A stretch of DNA of 59,843 nucleotides, from contig NZ_AUHQ01000010.1 of assembly GCF_000423265.1 (NCBI RefSeq), forward strand, positions 1 through 59,843, written 5' to 3'. The notes beneath the pieces are model-generated. The model was not told where the DNA came from. It saw only the letters and a program-made list of their open reading frames with translations, and did not search any database. Below, one piece after another: positions 10,998-21,248 of this stretch. The DNA is from Ligilactobacillus saerimneri DSM 16049. Lineage in GTDB: Bacteria > Bacillota > Bacilli > Lactobacillales > Lactobacillaceae. The first letter of the stretch is position 1. Every line of letters begins with the position of its first letter. Position numbers and translations under genes: made by a program.

Positions 10998-11696
10998 TTA
11001 ATAAAACGGAAAAAAGAGTAATAGAATAAAATTTCCGGGGAAAAAGCAAGGGAAGAATGCGAGAGATTTTTTATCGTCCTCAATAAACAAATAATAGAGT
11101 AGTCCGCAACTACTGGCTAGCAAGAGATTTAAGCAGGTTAAAGTACTCCCCCACGTTAAAATCCAGAAAAGGATAAGTAAAAAATCCGCCCAGCCAAGAA
11201 GTTGACTGAGACAGCAACTAGTGAGAATCAAAATAAGGATAATTGCCGGTTGGTCTGGAAAAGAAAAATGGTGACAAAAACAAAAGCTGTAGAGGATTAA
11301 TATTAGTAGTCCACTCCCAAAAAGAAAAAAGGAGACAGCTTGTTCATAATAGTCTTCAAATAAAAGGATATTAGCCCAAGTGAAATAAGCGATTAAAACC
11401 ATAGCTTGATCAAGGGGAAAAATGTAAGTGATAATTGAACAGTAGATTCCTGCTAGAAATTCAAGGATTCCTTTCCAGATTGAGGGATGATAATGACATT
11501 GGGCGCAACTTGGCCCCCAGATGCTGCCCCAAACAGGAATCAATTGCTGAAAACTTAGTGGGGATTGACAATTGTCACAAATAGAACGATGCTGATGAGT
11601 TAAATTATTATTTTGCGCTAGGCGCCAGCCAAGGCACTGACTAAATGAGCATAAGCAAGTGCCAAGAGTAAAGAAGATTAAGTAATAAATGAACAA
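10998..11696 (-). CDS. comC: Prepilin peptidase (A24 family, ComC-like)
   Basis: Enzymes of this family cleave and methylate type IV prepilin-like proteins; in Lactobacillales the substrates are ComG pseudopilins of the DNA-uptake machine. The start is a TTG preceded by AAAGGAGG, giving 232 residues. The protein has an N-terminal membrane segment, then a cytoplasmic domain with a four-cysteine zinc site (CDNC about residue 40, CAQC about residue 64), then several hydrophobic segments. The catalytic aspartates are probably D115 in FEDYYE and D171 in GWAD, a variant of the family GxGD motif. It is a lone gene on the opposite strand between rpoC and rpsL, poorer in GC than its neighbours. Assignment is firm; competence itself is not shown. 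Confidence 0.85.
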   Translation of the reverse strand: MFIYYLIFFTLGTCLCSFSQCLGWRLAQNNNLTHQHRSICDNCQSPLSFQQLIPVWGSIWGPSCAQCHYHPSIWKGILEFLAGIYCSIITYIFPLDQAMVLIAYFTWANILLFEDYYEQAVSFFLFGSGLLILILYSFCFCHHFSFPDQPAIILILILTSCCLSQLLGWADFLLILFWILTWGSTLTCLNLLLASSCGLLYYLFIEDDKKSLAFFPCFFPGNFILLLFFPFY

Positions 11697-11758
11697 ATTA
11701 ATTCCTCCTTTACAAGATAGGTACGAAAAACAATCGGAAGTTAACATTAAAAAAGTGT

Positions 11759-11788
11759 TTGACAGGGAATGAAATAAAGTGTTAACCT
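11759..11788 (+). promoter_or_regulatory. Candidate promoter of rpsL-rpsG
   Basis: TTGACA at 11759-11764 is a perfect -35. The best -10 at 18 bases distance is TAACCT (11783-11788), which is weak. The position fits the str operon. Confidence 0.5.
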
Positions 11789-11970
11789 ATTGAAGGTGCT
11801 TTTATGTGAACAGTTCTTCTGGGCAACCAGAATCGTGCTGGCTGTGAGCAAAGTTAGCACACAATTTCGTACGTCTTGGACGTCTTTTTTAAACCCAAAA
11901 AAAGAAACTCCTGGATGTGTGTACTTAAATCATAATTTTAATCGGAAAATAGGAAGGAGGAACTCTTTAG
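11789..11970 (+). promoter_or_regulatory. rpsL leader with small hairpin and T-run
   Basis: Within the roughly 180-base leader, ACGTC (11871-11875) and GACGT (11879-11883) form a short hairpin followed by seven T's. This could be a weak attenuator ahead of rpsL. The GGAAGGAGG ribosome site follows at about 11950-11959. A frame that reads through this leader into rpsL in another phase has no support as a gene. Confidence 0.35.
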
Positions 11971-12384
11971 ATGCCTACAATCAACCAATTAATTCGGAAG
12001 GGTCGTAAGTCTAAAAGTTCAAAATCTGACTCCCCAGCTTTAAACTTTGGGTATAACAGTCACAAGAAAGTTACAACTAAGAATCCTGCTCCACAAAAGC
12101 GTGGGGTTGCTACTCGTGTCGGCACAATGACACCTAAGAAGCCTAACTCAGCTTTACGTAAATATGCTCGTGTACGCTTGTCCAACCTGATTGAAGTTAC
12201 TGCTTACATTCCAGGTATTGGCCACAACTTACAAGAACACAGTGTTGTACTTATCCGTGGTGGTCGTGTAAAGGACTTGCCTGGGGTTCGTTACCACGTT
12301 ATCCGTGGTGCGCTTGATACTGCTGGTGTAGAAGGCCGTATGCAAAGCCGTTCCAAGTACGGTGCTAAGAAGCCTAAGAAATAA
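11971..12384 (+). CDS. rpsL: 30S ribosomal protein S12
   Basis: S12 sits at the decoding centre of the small subunit. The 137-residue protein shows the conserved [11 protein letters not shown] loop and [12 protein letters not shown] loop. The lysines that are mutated in streptomycin-resistant strains are present in both loops, so the gene looks wild type. It is the first gene of the str operon, 15 bases ahead of rpsG, with a strong ribosome site. Confidence 0.97.
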   Translation: MPTINQLIRKGRKSKSSKSDSPALNFGYNSHKKVTTKNPAPQKRGVATRVGTMTPKKPNSALRKYARVRLSNLIEVTAYIPGIGHNLQEHSVVLIRGGRVKDLPGVRYHVIRGALDTAGVEGRMQSRSKYGAKKPKK

Positions 12385-12399
12385 GAGGAGGTAATATAG

Positions 12400-12870
12400 A
12401 TGCCAAGAAAAGGTGCTGTCGCAAAACGTGACGTTTTACCAGACCCAATGTACAATTCAAAATTGGTTACACGCCTCATCAACAACTTAATGATCGATGG
12501 TAAGCGTGGTAACGCATCAAAGATCCTTTACAAGGCCTTTGAAATTATTAAAGAACAAACTGGCAATGAACCATTGGATGTGTTTGAAGAAGCTATGAAG
12601 AACATTATGCCTGTTCTTGAAGTTAAGGCACGTCGTGTTGGTGGTTCTAACTACCAAGTTCCTATTGAAGTACGTCCAGAACGTCGTACTACTTTAGGTT
12701 TACGCTGGTTAGTAAGCTACGCTCGTTTACGTGGCGAACACACTATGCCAGAACGTTTAGCTAAGGAAATCATGGATGCTGCCAACAACACTGGTGCATC
12801 TGTTAAGAAGCGTGAAGATACGCACAAGATGGCCGAAGCTAACCGTGCATTTGCTCACTATCGCTGGTAA
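12400..12870 (+). CDS. rpsG: 30S ribosomal protein S7
   Basis: S7 nucleates assembly of the 30S head and contacts the E-site tRNA. It has the usual 156 residues, with the N-terminal PRKG start and the conserved [20 protein letters not shown] segment. It follows rpsL closely and is followed by a hairpin with a T-run, so it may end most transcripts from the rpsL promoter. Confidence 0.97.
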   Translation: MPRKGAVAKRDVLPDPMYNSKLVTRLINNLMIDGKRGNASKILYKAFEIIKEQTGNEPLDVFEEAMKNIMPVLEVKARRVGGSNYQVPIEVRPERRTTLGLRWLVSYARLRGEHTMPERLAKEIMDAANNTGASVKKREDTHKMAEANRAFAHYRW

Positions 12871-12881
12871 TATTTTGCATT

Positions 12882-12927
12882 GGCTATTATATGATTTCAT
12901 AGGCAAATCCTATAGTAGCCTTTTTTT
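12882..12927 (+). terminator. Terminator or attenuator between rpsG and fusA
   Basis: GGCTATTATA (12882-12891) pairs with TATAGTAGCC (12911-12920), with one G-T pair, directly before seven T's. It lies inside what is normally one str operon and would lower or separate fusA expression from that of rpsL-rpsG. Confidence 0.8.
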
Positions 12928-12979
12928 GAAGCTAACCAATAAAAGATTTTCTTAATTTTAGGAAGGAGAGAAACTCTCA

Positions 12980-15073
12980 ATGGCAAACAAACGTGAATTC
13001 TCATTGGAAAAGACACGTAACATCGGTATCGTTGCCCACATCGACGCTGGTAAAACAACGACTACTGAACGGATTCTTTACTATACTGGTAAGATCCACA
13101 AGATCGGTGAAACTCACGACGGTGCTTCCCAAATGGACTGGATGGAGCAAGAACAAGAACGTGGTATCACTATCACTTCTGCAGCTACTACAGCTCAATG
13201 GAAAGATCACCGGATTAACATCATCGATACCCCAGGGCACGTTGACTTTACTATCGAAGTTGAACGTTCCTTGCGTGTTCTTGATGGTGCCGTAGTTGTT
13301 TTGGATGCTCAATCAGGGGTAGAACCACAAACTGAAAACGTATGGCGCCAAGCTACTACTTACGGTGTTCCAAGAATTGTGTTTGTTAACAAGATGGATA
13401 AGATCGGGGCTAACTTCGACTATTCTGTAAGCACAATCAAGGAACGTTTGCAAGCAAATCCATTGCCAGTTCAAATGCCAATTGGTGCTGAAGATAACTT
13501 CGAAGGTGTCATTGACTTGATCGAAATGAAGGCTGACCTTTATGACGAAGATGAATTAGGTTCTAAGTGGGATGTTGTTGATATTCCAGAAGACTACAAG
13601 GAAGAAGCTGCATCACGTCGTGACGAAATGATTGAAGCTTTGGCTGATGTTGATGAAGACATCATGGACAAGTACCTTGAAGGTGAAGAAATCAGCAACG
13701 ACGAAATTCGGGCTGCTATCCGTAAAGCTACTTTGAACTTAGATGTATTCCCTGTTTTTGCAGGTTCTGCCTTCAAGAACAAGGGTGTGCAAATGATGTT
13801 GGACGGTGTTAACGACTACTTGCCATCACCATTAGATGTTAAGCCATACAAGGCAACTAACCCTGATACAAACGAAGAAGTTGACTTGATTGCTGATGAC
13901 AGTGCTCCATTTGCTGGTTTGGCCTTCAAGATTGCAACTGACCCATTCGTAGGTCGTTTGACATTCTTCCGTGTATACACTGGTACCTTGGAAGCTGGTT
14001 CATACGTATTGAACGCATCTAAGGGCAAGCGTGAACGTGTAGGTCGTTTATTGCAAATGCACTCTAACCACCGTAACGAAATCCCAGAAGTATTCTCTGG
14101 TGATATCGCTGCCGCTATCGGGTTGAAGAACACTACAACTGGTGACTCATTAACTGATCCAAAGAACCCATTGATTCTTGAATCTATGGAATTCCCAGAA
14201 CCAGTTATCCAAGTTTCTGTTGAACCTAAGTCCAAGGCTGACCAAGATAAGATGGACGTTGCTTTACAAAAGTTAGCTGAAGAAGATCCATCCTTCCGTG
14301 CAGAAACTAACCCTGAAACTGGTGAAACTTTGATCGCCGGGATGGGTGAGTTGCACTTGGATATCATCGTTGACCGGATGAAGCGTGAATTCAACGTTGA
14401 AGCTACTGTCGGTGCACCTCAAGTTGCTTACCGTGAAACATTCACTAAGCAAGTTAGTGCCCAAGGTAAGTTCGTTCGTCAGTCTGGTGGTAAGGGTCAA
14501 TACGGTGACGTTTGGGTAGAATTTACTCCAAACGAAGAAGGCAAGGGCTTCGAATTCGAAGATGCAATTGTCGGTGGTGTTGTTCCTCGTGAATACATTC
14601 CTTCAGTTGAAGAAGGTTTGAAAGAAGCTATGTCTAACGGTGTCTTGGCTGGTTATCCATTGATCGACGTTAAGGCTAAGTTATACGATGGTAGTTACCA
14701 CGAAGTCGACTCCTCAGAAGCTGCCTTCAAAGTTGCTGCATCCTTAGCATTGAAGAATGCTGCTAAGAAGGCTGGCGCTGTGATCCTTGAACCAATTATG
14801 AAGGTTGAAATCATCGCTCCTGAAGACAACTTGGGTGATGTTATGGGTCACGTTACTGCTCGTCGTGGTCGTGTTGAAGGTATGGCAGCACGTGGTAATA
14901 CACAAGTTGTTAAAGCCTTTGTTCCACTTTCTGAAATGTTCGGTTACGCAACTACATTGCGTTCTGCAACACAAGGTCGTGGTACTTTCACAATGACTAT
15001 GGATCACTACGAAGCTGTTCCTAAGTCAATCCAAGAAGAAATCATCAAGAAGAACGGCGGCGACGCAGAATAA
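12980..15073 (+). CDS. fusA: Elongation factor G
   Basis: EF-G is the GTPase that drives translocation on the ribosome. It has the usual length of 697 residues. The G1 motif [12 protein letters not shown] (residues 19-30), G3 DTPGH (about 83-87) and G4 NKMD (about 136-139) are intact. The C-terminal domains IV and V carry the conserved GQYGDVW and [12 protein letters not shown] segments. The ribosome site GGAAGGAGAG is strong. tuf, which often follows in the str operon, is not here. Confidence 0.97.
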   Translation: MANKREFSLEKTRNIGIVAHIDAGKTTTTERILYYTGKIHKIGETHDGASQMDWMEQEQERGITITSAATTAQWKDHRINIIDTPGHVDFTIEVERSLRVLDGAVVVLDAQSGVEPQTENVWRQATTYGVPRIVFVNKMDKIGANFDYSVSTIKERLQANPLPVQMPIGAEDNFEGVIDLIEMKADLYDEDELGSKWDVVDIPEDYKEEAASRRDEMIEALADVDEDIMDKYLEGEEISNDEIRAAIRKATLNLDVFPVFAGSAFKNKGVQMMLDGVNDYLPSPLDVKPYKATNPDTNEEVDLIADDSAPFAGLAFKIATDPFVGRLTFFRVYTGTLEAGSYVLNASKGKRERVGRLLQMHSNHRNEIPEVFSGDIAAAIGLKNTTTGDSLTDPKNPLILESMEFPEPVIQVSVEPKSKADQDKMDVALQKLAEEDPSFRAETNPETGETLIAGMGELHLDIIVDRMKREFNVEATVGAPQVAYRETFTKQVSAQGKFVRQSGGKGQYGDVWVEFTPNEEGKGFEFEDAIVGGVVPREYIPSVEEGLKEAMSNGVLAGYPLIDVKAKLYDGSYHEVDSSEAAFKVAASLALKNAAKKAGAVILEPIMKVEIIAPEDNLGDVMGHVTARRGRVEGMAARGNTQVVKAFVPLSEMFGYATTLRSATQGRGTFTMTMDHYEAVPKSIQEEIIKKNGGDAE

Positions 15074-15102
15074 TTCTTCTATAATGATTTAATTGGAAAA
15101 GT

Positions 15103-15143
15103 AAAGATCGAGATGTATTGAAACTGCATCTCGGTCTTTTTTT
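15103..15143 (+). terminator. Rho-independent terminator after fusA
   Basis: AAAGATCGAGATG (15103-15115) pairs with CATCTCGGTCTTT (15127-15139), with one T-G pair, followed by a T-run. It ends the str operon. Confidence 0.9.
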
Positions 15144-15206
15144 ATTTAACTAAATAAAGTGGCAATTATTGAAAAGGTATTCAATGAATTTCGTTGAAAA
15201 AAGCCC

Positions 15207-15235
15207 TTGATTTCAAGAATTGAATGTATTATTAT
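15207..15235 (+). promoter_or_regulatory. Promoter of the S10 operon
   Basis: TTGATT (15207-15212) and TATTAT (15230-15235) with a 17-base spacer, followed by a long leader, is the only good promoter ahead of rpsJ. Confidence 0.75.
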
Positions 15236-15240
15236 AGTTA

Positions 15241-15392
15241 AGTGCTTGTTCAAGGGACAAGTATGTACTTAGTTGTTTTAATTAAGCTATGATGTAGAAG
15301 GTTGCGACACGCCCGGACGCTTTGCCACGAACGTGGCGGTAATTTCTACGGAGCTAGTCTTATTTTTTAAAATAGACGAAGGAGGGAATAAC
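15241..15392 (+). promoter_or_regulatory. S10 operon leader with GCCACG hairpin
   Basis: A leader of about 150 bases holds a perfect hairpin GCCACG-AA-CGTGGC at 15324-15337, just after GCGACACGCCCGGACGC. Similar GC-rich blocks in S10 leaders of relatives are recalled from general knowledge, not checked here. A ribosomal-protein-responsive role is an inference. The rest is AT-rich and ends in the GAAGGAGGG ribosome site of rpsJ. Confidence 0.5.
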
Positions 15393-15701
15393 ATGGCAAA
15401 ACAAAAGATTCGTATTCGTTTAAAGGCATACGAACACCGCATTTTAGATCAATCCGCAGACAAGATTGTGGAAACAGCAAAGAGAACAGGTGCTGAAATT
15501 TCAGGTCCTATTCCATTGCCAACAGAACGGACAGTGTACACTGTTATCCGTTCCCCACACAAGTACAAGTATTCACGTGAACAGTTCGAAATGCGGACTC
15601 ACAAGCGTTTGATTGACATTGTCAACCCAACACCAAAGACAGTCGACTCATTAATGAAGCTCGACTTACCATCAGGTGTTGACATCGAAATCAAGCTATA
15701 A
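15393..15701 (+). CDS. rpsJ: 30S ribosomal protein S10
   Basis: S10 is a head protein of the 30S subunit and also binds NusB in antitermination. The ATG at 15393 gives the standard 102 residues ([15 protein letters not shown]); an upstream in-frame GTG at 15333 would add 20 residues of leader sequence without support. GAAGGAGGG precedes the ATG. It is the first gene of the large ribosomal protein operon. Confidence 0.97.
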   Translation: MAKQKIRIRLKAYEHRILDQSADKIVETAKRTGAEISGPIPLPTERTVYTVIRSPHKYKYSREQFEMRTHKRLIDIVNPTPKTVDSLMKLDLPSGVDIEIKL

Positions 15702-15744
15702 TTTACGAAATACAAATTACTATTAAATATATGGAGGTGTACTC

Positions 15745-16368
15745 ATGACCACAAAAGGAATCTTAGGAAAAAAGGTAGGTATGACGCAAGTCTTTACTGA
15801 AGCTGGTGAATTGGTTCCTGTAACTGTTGTTAAGGTTGATGCTAACGTTGTTATGCAAGTTAAGACCATGGAAAACGATGGTTACGAAGCTATCCAATTA
15901 GGTTTCGAAGATCAACGTCCAGTTGCAGCTAACAAACCTGCCAAAGGTCATGCAGATAAAGCAAAAACTGCTCCTAAGCGCTTCGTTCGTGAAATCCGCG
16001 ATGTTGAGCTAGGAGAATACAACGTCGGAGATGAAATCAAGGCTGATATTTTCGAAGCCGGTGAATTCGTGGATGTCACAGGTACATCTAAAGGTCATGG
16101 TTTCGCAGGTTCAATCAAGCGGAACAACCAACAACGTGGTCCTATGGCACACGGTTCTCGTTACCACCGTCGTCCTGGTTCAATGGGTTCAATCATTAAC
16201 CGGGTATTCAAGGGTAAGTTATTACCAGGTCGGATGGGTAACAAGACTGTTACTATTCAAAATCTCGAAGTTGTTAAAGCTGACACTGAAAACGGCGTAC
16301 TTTTGATCAAGGGTAATGTTCCAGGCGCAAACAAGTCTTACGTTACTATCAAGAGTACAGTTAAATAA
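15745..16368 (+). CDS. rplC: 50S ribosomal protein L3
   Basis: L3 is an early assembly protein of the large subunit with a long loop reaching the peptidyl transferase centre. 207 residues; the start [15 protein letters not shown] and the loop segments [20 protein letters not shown] and RRPGSMG are conserved. It is second in the S10 operon, with GGAGGTG upstream. Confidence 0.97.
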   Translation: MTTKGILGKKVGMTQVFTEAGELVPVTVVKVDANVVMQVKTMENDGYEAIQLGFEDQRPVAANKPAKGHADKAKTAPKRFVREIRDVELGEYNVGDEIKADIFEAGEFVDVTGTSKGHGFAGSIKRNNQQRGPMAHGSRYHRRPGSMGSIINRVFKGKLLPGRMGNKTVTIQNLEVVKADTENGVLLIKGNVPGANKSYVTIKSTVK

Positions 16369-16388
16369 TAAGGAAGGGAGGAAACAAC

Positions 16389-17012
16389 ATGCCAACAGTT
16401 GCATTATTCAAACAAGACGGTAGCAAAAATGGTGACGTTCAATTGAACGACGGTATTTTTGGTATCGAACCAAACAACAATGTTGTATTTGACGCAGTGT
16501 TGATGCAACGTGCATCTTTACGTCAAGGTACACATGATGTTAAGAATAGAAGCGAAGTTCGTGGTGGCGGTCGTAAGCCATGGCGTCAAAAGGGTACTGG
16601 TCGTGCTCGTCAAGGTTCTATTCGTTCACCACAATGGGTTGGTGGTGGTGTCGTATTTGGCCCAACACCTCGCTCATACAGTTACAAGCTTCCTCGCAAA
16701 GTTCGTCGCTTGGCTATCAAGTCCGTCCTTTCTCAAAAGGTTATTGACGAAAGCTTAGTAGTTGTTGATCAATTACAATTTGAACAACCAAAGACTAAGG
16801 AATTTGCACAAGTTTTAGCTAACTTAAACGTTAACGAAAAAGTATTAGTAGTTCTTGAAGATGACAACAAAGTTGCTGCATTAGCTGCACGTAACTTAGC
16901 AAACGTTACTGTTATCCCTGCTAAGGGCTTAAACGTTTTAGACGTTATCAATAACGACAAGATGGTCATCACTCAAGGAGCTCTTTCTCAAGTAGAGGAG
17001 GTTCTTGCATAA
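16389..17012 (+). CDS. rplD: 50S ribosomal protein L4
   Basis: L4 lines the peptide exit tunnel and in some bacteria represses the S10 operon. 207 residues. The tunnel loop with [19 protein letters not shown] (about residues 62-80) is intact, with no change or insertion of the kind seen in macrolide resistance. The last base of its stop codon is the first base of the rplW start, which suggests translational coupling. Confidence 0.97.
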   Translation: MPTVALFKQDGSKNGDVQLNDGIFGIEPNNNVVFDAVLMQRASLRQGTHDVKNRSEVRGGGRKPWRQKGTGRARQGSIRSPQWVGGGVVFGPTPRSYSYKLPRKVRRLAIKSVLSQKVIDESLVVVDQLQFEQPKTKEFAQVLANLNVNEKVLVVLEDDNKVAALAARNLANVTVIPAKGLNVLDVINNDKMVITQGALSQVEEVLA

Positions 17013-17299
17013 TGGAATCACGCGATATTATTTTACGTCCTATCATCACTGAAGCTTCAATGGCAAGCTTAGATGATAAGCGTTATACATTCGAAGTTGA
17101 CCCACGTGCAACTAAGACACAAGTTAAGCTTGCTGTTGAAGACATCTTTGATGTTAAAGTTGCTAAGGTTAACATTATGAACGTAAAAGGCAAAAAGAAG
17201 CGTATGGGCCAATATGTTGGTTACAGAAAAGACCGGCGTAAGGCTATCGTTACTTTGACTGCCGATTCTAAAGAAATCAAATTATTCGACGAAGAATAA
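17012..17299 (+). CDS. rplW: 50S ribosomal protein L23
   Basis: L23 lies at the tunnel exit and is the docking site of trigger factor and SRP. 95 residues, starting [14 protein letters not shown] as in the family. The start overlaps the rplD stop by one base. The ribosome site GTAGAGGAGG lies inside the rplD coding end. Confidence 0.96.
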   Translation: MESRDIILRPIITEASMASLDDKRYTFEVDPRATKTQVKLAVEDIFDVKVAKVNIMNVKGKKKRMGQYVGYRKDRRKAIVTLTADSKEIKLFDEE

Positions 17300-17323
17300 A
17301 TCTATATATAGGAGGGAATCACA

Positions 17324-18157
17324 GTGGGGATCAAAAAGTTTAAACCTACATCAAATGGTCGCCGTAATATGACTGGACTTGACTATGCTGAAATCACTAA
17401 GTCCAAGCCAGAAAAGTCCTTGCTTGCTTCTAAAGCAAAGACAGCTGGACGTAACGCATACGGCCACATCACTGTTCGTCATCGTGGCGGTGGCAACAAG
17501 CGCCAATACCGTATCATCGACTTCAAGCGGATTAAAGATGATGTTCCAGCAACTGTAAAGGCCATTGAATATGATCCAAACCGTTCCACAAACATTGCGC
17601 TGCTTGTTTACGCAGACGGTGTTAAGTCTTACATTATCGCACCAAAGGGCCTCGAAGTAGGTCAAGTTGTTGAATCTGGTGTAGATGCCGACATCAAGGT
17701 TGGTAATGCATTGCCATTAGCTAACATTCCTGTTGGTACTGTTATTCACAACGTAGAATTAAAGCCTGGTAAGGGTGGCCAGTTGGCTCGTTCAGCTGGT
17801 ACTTCTGCTCAATTACTTGGTAAGGAAGGCAAATATGCTATCGTTCGTTTGACTTCTGGTGAAGTACGGATGATCCTCTTATCATGCCGGGCAACTATCG
17901 GTGTTGTTGGTAATGAACAACACGAATTGATCAACATTGGTAAAGCTGGTCGTAACCGTTGGTTAGGCAAGCGTCCACAATCTCGTGGTTCTGTAATGAA
18001 CCCTAACGATCACCCACACGGTGGTGGTGAAGGTAAGGCCCCTGTTGGTCGTCCAAGTCCATTATCCCCATGGGGTAAGAAGACTGTTGGTAAGAAGACA
18101 CGTAAGAAGAAGAACAGATCAAACAAATTCATCGTTCGTAACCGTAAAAAGAAATAG
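17324..18157 (+). CDS. rplB: 50S ribosomal protein L2
   Basis: L2 is a core 23S rRNA binding protein needed for subunit joining and peptidyl transfer. 277 residues from a GTG start behind GGAGGG. The C-terminal [15 protein letters not shown] segment holds the conserved histidine near the peptidyl transferase centre, and the basic tail [15 protein letters not shown] is normal. Confidence 0.97.
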   Translation: MGIKKFKPTSNGRRNMTGLDYAEITKSKPEKSLLASKAKTAGRNAYGHITVRHRGGGNKRQYRIIDFKRIKDDVPATVKAIEYDPNRSTNIALLVYADGVKSYIIAPKGLEVGQVVESGVDADIKVGNALPLANIPVGTVIHNVELKPGKGGQLARSAGTSAQLLGKEGKYAIVRLTSGEVRMILLSCRATIGVVGNEQHELINIGKAGRNRWLGKRPQSRGSVMNPNDHPHGGGEGKAPVGRPSPLSPWGKKTVGKKTRKKKNRSNKFIVRNRKKK

Positions 18158-18211
18158 TCACCGTGCATTAGCTGCATAGCGTGACTCATAATCCGAAGGG
18201 AGGATTACACT

Positions 18212-18490
18212 TTGAGTCGTAGTTTGAAAAAAGGACCTTTCGCAGATGAACATCTGTTAAAGAAGATCAAGGCACAAGCTGATCAAGAAAAGAAGTCTGT
18301 TATCAAGACATGGTCACGTCGTTCAACGATCTTCCCAAGCTTCATTGGCTACACAATCGCAGTATATGATGGACGGAAGCACGTTCCAGTTTATATTCAA
18401 GAAGATATGGTAGGCCACAAGTTGGGTGAATTCGTTCCAACACGTACTTTCCATGGTCATGCTAGTGATGACAAGAAGACTGGGAAATAG
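18212..18490 (+). CDS. rpsS: 30S ribosomal protein S19
   Basis: S19 forms a heterodimer with S13 in the 30S head. 92 residues from a TTG start ([16 protein letters not shown]) with GAAGGGAGG upstream. The conserved [16 protein letters not shown] motif is present. Confidence 0.97.
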   Translation: MSRSLKKGPFADEHLLKKIKAQADQEKKSVIKTWSRRSTIFPSFIGYTIAVYDGRKHVPVYIQEDMVGHKLGEFVPTRTFHGHASDDKKTGK

Positions 18491-18509
18491 ATAAGGGAGG
18501 ATAATATAG

Positions 18510-18857
18510 ATGGCTGAACAAGTAACATCGGCAAGAGCAACTGCTCGCACAGTTCGCATTCCTGCACGTAAAGCTCGTCTTGTGATCGACCTTATTCGTG
18601 GCAAGAGCGTTGCTGAAGCAATGGGGATTTTAAAGTTCACACCTAACAAAGGTGCTTTCATCATTGAAAAAGTTTTGAAATCAGCTGTTGCAAATGCAGA
18701 AAACAATTTTGACTTAGACGCTGAAGATTTATACGTAAGCGAAGCATTTGTTAACGAAGGACCAACTCTTAAGCGGTTCCGTCCTCGTGCAAAGGGTTCT
18801 GCTTCTCCAATCAACAAGCGGACAAGCCACATTACTGTAGTTGTATCTGAAAAATAA
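18510..18857 (+). CDS. rplV: 50S ribosomal protein L22
   Basis: L22 lines the exit tunnel opposite L4. 115 residues. The tunnel hairpin with [20 protein letters not shown] near the C-terminus (about residues 84-103) is intact, without the insertions or deletions associated with macrolide resistance. It lies between rpsS and rpsC in the S10 operon. Confidence 0.97.
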   Translation: MAEQVTSARATARTVRIPARKARLVIDLIRGKSVAEAMGILKFTPNKGAFIIEKVLKSAVANAENNFDLDAEDLYVSEAFVNEGPTLKRFRPRAKGSASPINKRTSHITVVVSEK

Positions 18858-18870
18858 GGAGGGATAACGC

Positions 18871-19527
18871 GTGGGTCAAAAAATTAATCCAACTGGTTTA
18901 CGTGTAGGTATCATTCGTGACTGGGATGCAAAATGGTACGCTGAAAAAGATTTTGCTGCTAACCTTCATGAAGATCTTCGTATCCGGGAATATATCGAAA
19001 ATAGATTAGCCGACGCTTCTGTTTCTACCGTTGAAATCGAACGTGCCGCAAAGCGCGTTAATATTTCAATCCATACAGCTAAGCCTGGTATGGTAATCGG
19101 TAAAGGCGGTTCTGAAGTTGAAAAGCTTCGTAAAGAATTAAATGATTTGACAGGCAAGCGAGTACACATTAACATTGTGGAAATCAAGAAGCCTGACTTA
19201 GATGCTAAGTTGGTCGGTGAAAATGTTGCTGCTCAATTAGAAAACCGGATTGCTTTCCGTCGTGCTATGAAGCAAGCAATCCAACGGACAATGCGTGCTG
19301 GTGCAAAGGGTATCAAGATTCAGACTGCAGGTCGTTTAAACGGTGCAGATATGTCCCGTGTTGAACACTTCTCTGAAGGTACTGTGCCATTGCACACATT
19401 GCGTGCGGATATTGATTACGCATGGGTTGAAGCTCACACTACTTATGGTCGGATCGGTGTCAAGACTTGGATCTACCGTGGTGAAGTTTTACCAGAAAAA
19501 AAAGATAACAGTAAGGGAGGGAAATAA
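18871..19527 (+). CDS. rpsC: 30S ribosomal protein S3
   Basis: S3 is part of the mRNA entry channel and helicase centre of the 30S subunit. 218 residues from a GTG start. The KH domain motif [15 protein letters not shown] is around residues 70-84, and [19 protein letters not shown] is in the C-terminal domain. The lysine-rich end is usual for lactobacilli. Confidence 0.97.
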   Translation: MGQKINPTGLRVGIIRDWDAKWYAEKDFAANLHEDLRIREYIENRLADASVSTVEIERAAKRVNISIHTAKPGMVIGKGGSEVEKLRKELNDLTGKRVHINIVEIKKPDLDAKLVGENVAAQLENRIAFRRAMKQAIQRTMRAGAKGIKIQTAGRLNGADMSRVEHFSEGTVPLHTLRADIDYAWVEAHTTYGRIGVKTWIYRGEVLPEKKDNSKGGK

Positions 19528-19530
19528 TCT

Positions 19531-19962
19531 ATGTTAGTACCAAAACGTACAAAGCATCGTCACGAATTCCGTGGTCACATGCGTGGTCGCGCTAAGGGTG
19601 GCAGATCTGTTGCTTTCGGTGAATATGGTTTAGTTGCACTTGAATCACACTGGATCACAAACCGTCAAATTGAAGCTGCGCGTATTGCGATGACTCGTTA
19701 CATGAAGCGTGGCGGGAAGGTTTGGATTAAGATTTTCCCTCATAAGACTTATTCCGATAAGCCAATTGGTGTTCGGATGGGTTCAGGTAAAGGTGCTCCT
19801 GCTGGTTGGGTAGCTCCAGTTAAGCGCGAAAAGGTATTGTTTGAAATTGCCGGCGTTTCTGAAGAAGTTGCTCGTGAAGCTTTCCGTTTGGCTTCTCACA
19901 AGCTCCCAATCAAGACTAAGTTTGTAAAACGTGGGGAAGTAGGTGGCGAATCAAATGACTAA
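19531..19962 (+). CDS. rplP: 50S ribosomal protein L16
   Basis: L16 helps place the A-site tRNA on the 50S subunit. 143 residues, starting [17 protein letters not shown], with the conserved [20 protein letters not shown] segment. It follows rpsC by three bases and overlaps the start of rpmC by eight bases. Confidence 0.97.
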   Translation: MLVPKRTKHRHEFRGHMRGRAKGGRSVAFGEYGLVALESHWITNRQIEAARIAMTRYMKRGGKVWIKIFPHKTYSDKPIGVRMGSGKGAPAGWVAPVKREKVLFEIAGVSEEVAREAFRLASHKLPIKTKFVKRGEVGGESND

Positions 19963-20149
19963 TAAGGAAATTACTGAATTAACCACTGCTGAAATGCTTG
20001 AAAAAGAAAAGCAATTCAAAGATGAATTATTTAACTTACGCTTCCAATTAGCAACTGGTCAGTTGGAAAACACTGCTCGCTTGAAGGAAGTTCGTAAGAC
20101 GATCGCACGTATTAAGACTGCGCTGCGTCAACAAGAATTAAACAAATAA
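19955..20149 (+). CDS. rpmC: 50S ribosomal protein L29
   Basis: L29 sits at the exit tunnel next to L23. The ATG at 19955 is preferred over the in-frame GTG at 19943: it is preceded by GTAGGTGG and gives the family start [15 protein letters not shown] and 64 residues, which is standard. The protein is a two-helix hairpin with the motif [19 protein letters not shown]. It overlaps the end of rplP. Confidence 0.93.
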   Translation: MTNKEITELTTAEMLEKEKQFKDELFNLRFQLATGQLENTARLKEVRKTIARIKTALRQQELNK

Positions 20150-20176
20150 AGAATACGAAAAGGAGGCTAATTCCTA

Positions 20177-20440
20177 ATGAGTGAACGTAACGAACGCAAG
20201 GTTTACCAAGGACGTGTCGTTTCTGACAAGATGGACAAAACCATCACCGTTGTTGTTGAAACATACAAGAACGATCCAGTTTACGGTAAGCGTGTTAAGT
20301 ACTCTAAGAAATACAAGGCCCATGATGAAAACAACGAAGCAAAGACTGGCGACATTGTTAAGATCATGGCAACACGCCCATTGTCAGCTACAAAGCGTTT
20401 CCGTTTATTAGAAATCGTTGAAAAAGCAGTTATCATTTAA
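20177..20440 (+). CDS. rpsQ: 30S ribosomal protein S17
   Basis: S17 is a primary 16S rRNA binding protein with an OB fold. 87 residues, starting [20 protein letters not shown], with the conserved [14 protein letters not shown] strand. Strong AAAAGGAGG upstream. About 70 bases separate it from rplN, with no clear hairpin. Confidence 0.96.
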   Translation: MSERNERKVYQGRVVSDKMDKTITVVVETYKNDPVYGKRVKYSKKYKAHDENNEAKTGDIVKIMATRPLSATKRFRLLEIVEKAVII

Positions 20441-20510
20441 GATAGTTAACTGATAAAATTGCACTGATTCGTATTCTTATCTAATAAATTGTGAAAGGAG
20501 GACACTAACT

Positions 20511-20879
20511 GTGATCCAACAAGAAAGTCGTTTAAAAGTTGCTGACAACTCCGGTGCTCGTGAAATCTTAGTTATCAAGATCTTGGGCGGTTCTCGTGTA
20601 AAGACTGCTACTGTCGGTGATATCATCGTTGCTACTGTTAAACAAGCAATACCAGGGGGCGTTGTCAAAAAGGGTGACGTTGTCAAGGCTGTTGTTGTTC
20701 GTACTAAGTACGGCACACACCGTCCTGATGGTTCATACATCAAGTTTGATGAAAACGCTGCTGTAATTATCGGTGAAGATAAGTCACCTAAAGGGACACG
20801 TATCTTCGGGCCAGTTGCTCGTGAATTACGTGACGGAAACTTCATGAAGATTGTTTCCTTAGCACCTGAAGTATTATAA
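20511..20879 (+). CDS. rplN: 50S ribosomal protein L14
   Basis: L14 lies at the subunit interface. 122 residues from a GTG start ([19 protein letters not shown]) behind GAAAGGAGG. In typical L14 fashion the protein is rich in beta strands, with [20 protein letters not shown] near the end. Confidence 0.97.
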   Translation: MIQQESRLKVADNSGAREILVIKILGGSRVKTATVGDIIVATVKQAIPGGVVKKGDVVKAVVVRTKYGTHRPDGSYIKFDENAAVIIGEDKSPKGTRIFGPVARELRDGNFMKIVSLAPEVL

Positions 20880-20915
20880 TCAACCATCGTCTAGCAAGGA
20901 GGTGCACAGATAAAG

Positions 20916-21221
20916 ATGTTCATTAAGAAGAATGATAAAGTCAAGGTAATCGCCGGTAAAGACAAGGGTAAGGAAGGCGAAGTATTGCAAACTTTCCCTG
21001 GTAAAGACCGTGTGATTGTTAAGGGTGTTAACGTTGTTAAGAAACACCAAAAGCCAACTAACGCTAATCCAAACGGTGGAATTATTGATGTGGAAGCACC
21101 AATCCACGTTTCAAACGTTATGTTGATCGATCCTTCTAACAATGAAGCAACTCGTGTTGGTTTCAAGGTAGAAGATGGTAAAAAGGTCCGGGTTTCTAAG
21201 AAGTCTGGCAAAACTTTATAA
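20916..21221 (+). CDS. rplX: 50S ribosomal protein L24
   Basis: L24 is an assembly initiator of the 50S subunit. 101 residues, starting [20 protein letters not shown], which is the KOW motif (residues about 6-33) used for RNA binding. It is the second gene of the spc part of the operon. Confidence 0.96.
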   Translation: MFIKKNDKVKVIAGKDKGKEGEVLQTFPGKDRVIVKGVNVVKKHQKPTNANPNGGIIDVEAPIHVSNVMLIDPSNNEATRVGFKVEDGKKVRVSKKSGKTL

Positions 21222-21248
21222 TAAATAAGGAAGGAGGATACTTTCTTC

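Noticed and set aside
11790-12008. Rightward frame of 72 codons reading from the rpsL leader into rpsL.
   Set aside because: No ribosome site at its start and it runs into rpsL out of phase; considered as a leader peptide but composition is random.
13816-14394. Leftward frame of 192 codons inside fusA.
   Set aside because: Antisense shadow caused by strong codon bias of a highly expressed gene.
18323-18832. Leftward frame of 169 codons over rpsS-rplV.
   Set aside because: Antisense to two ribosomal protein genes with no start signals.
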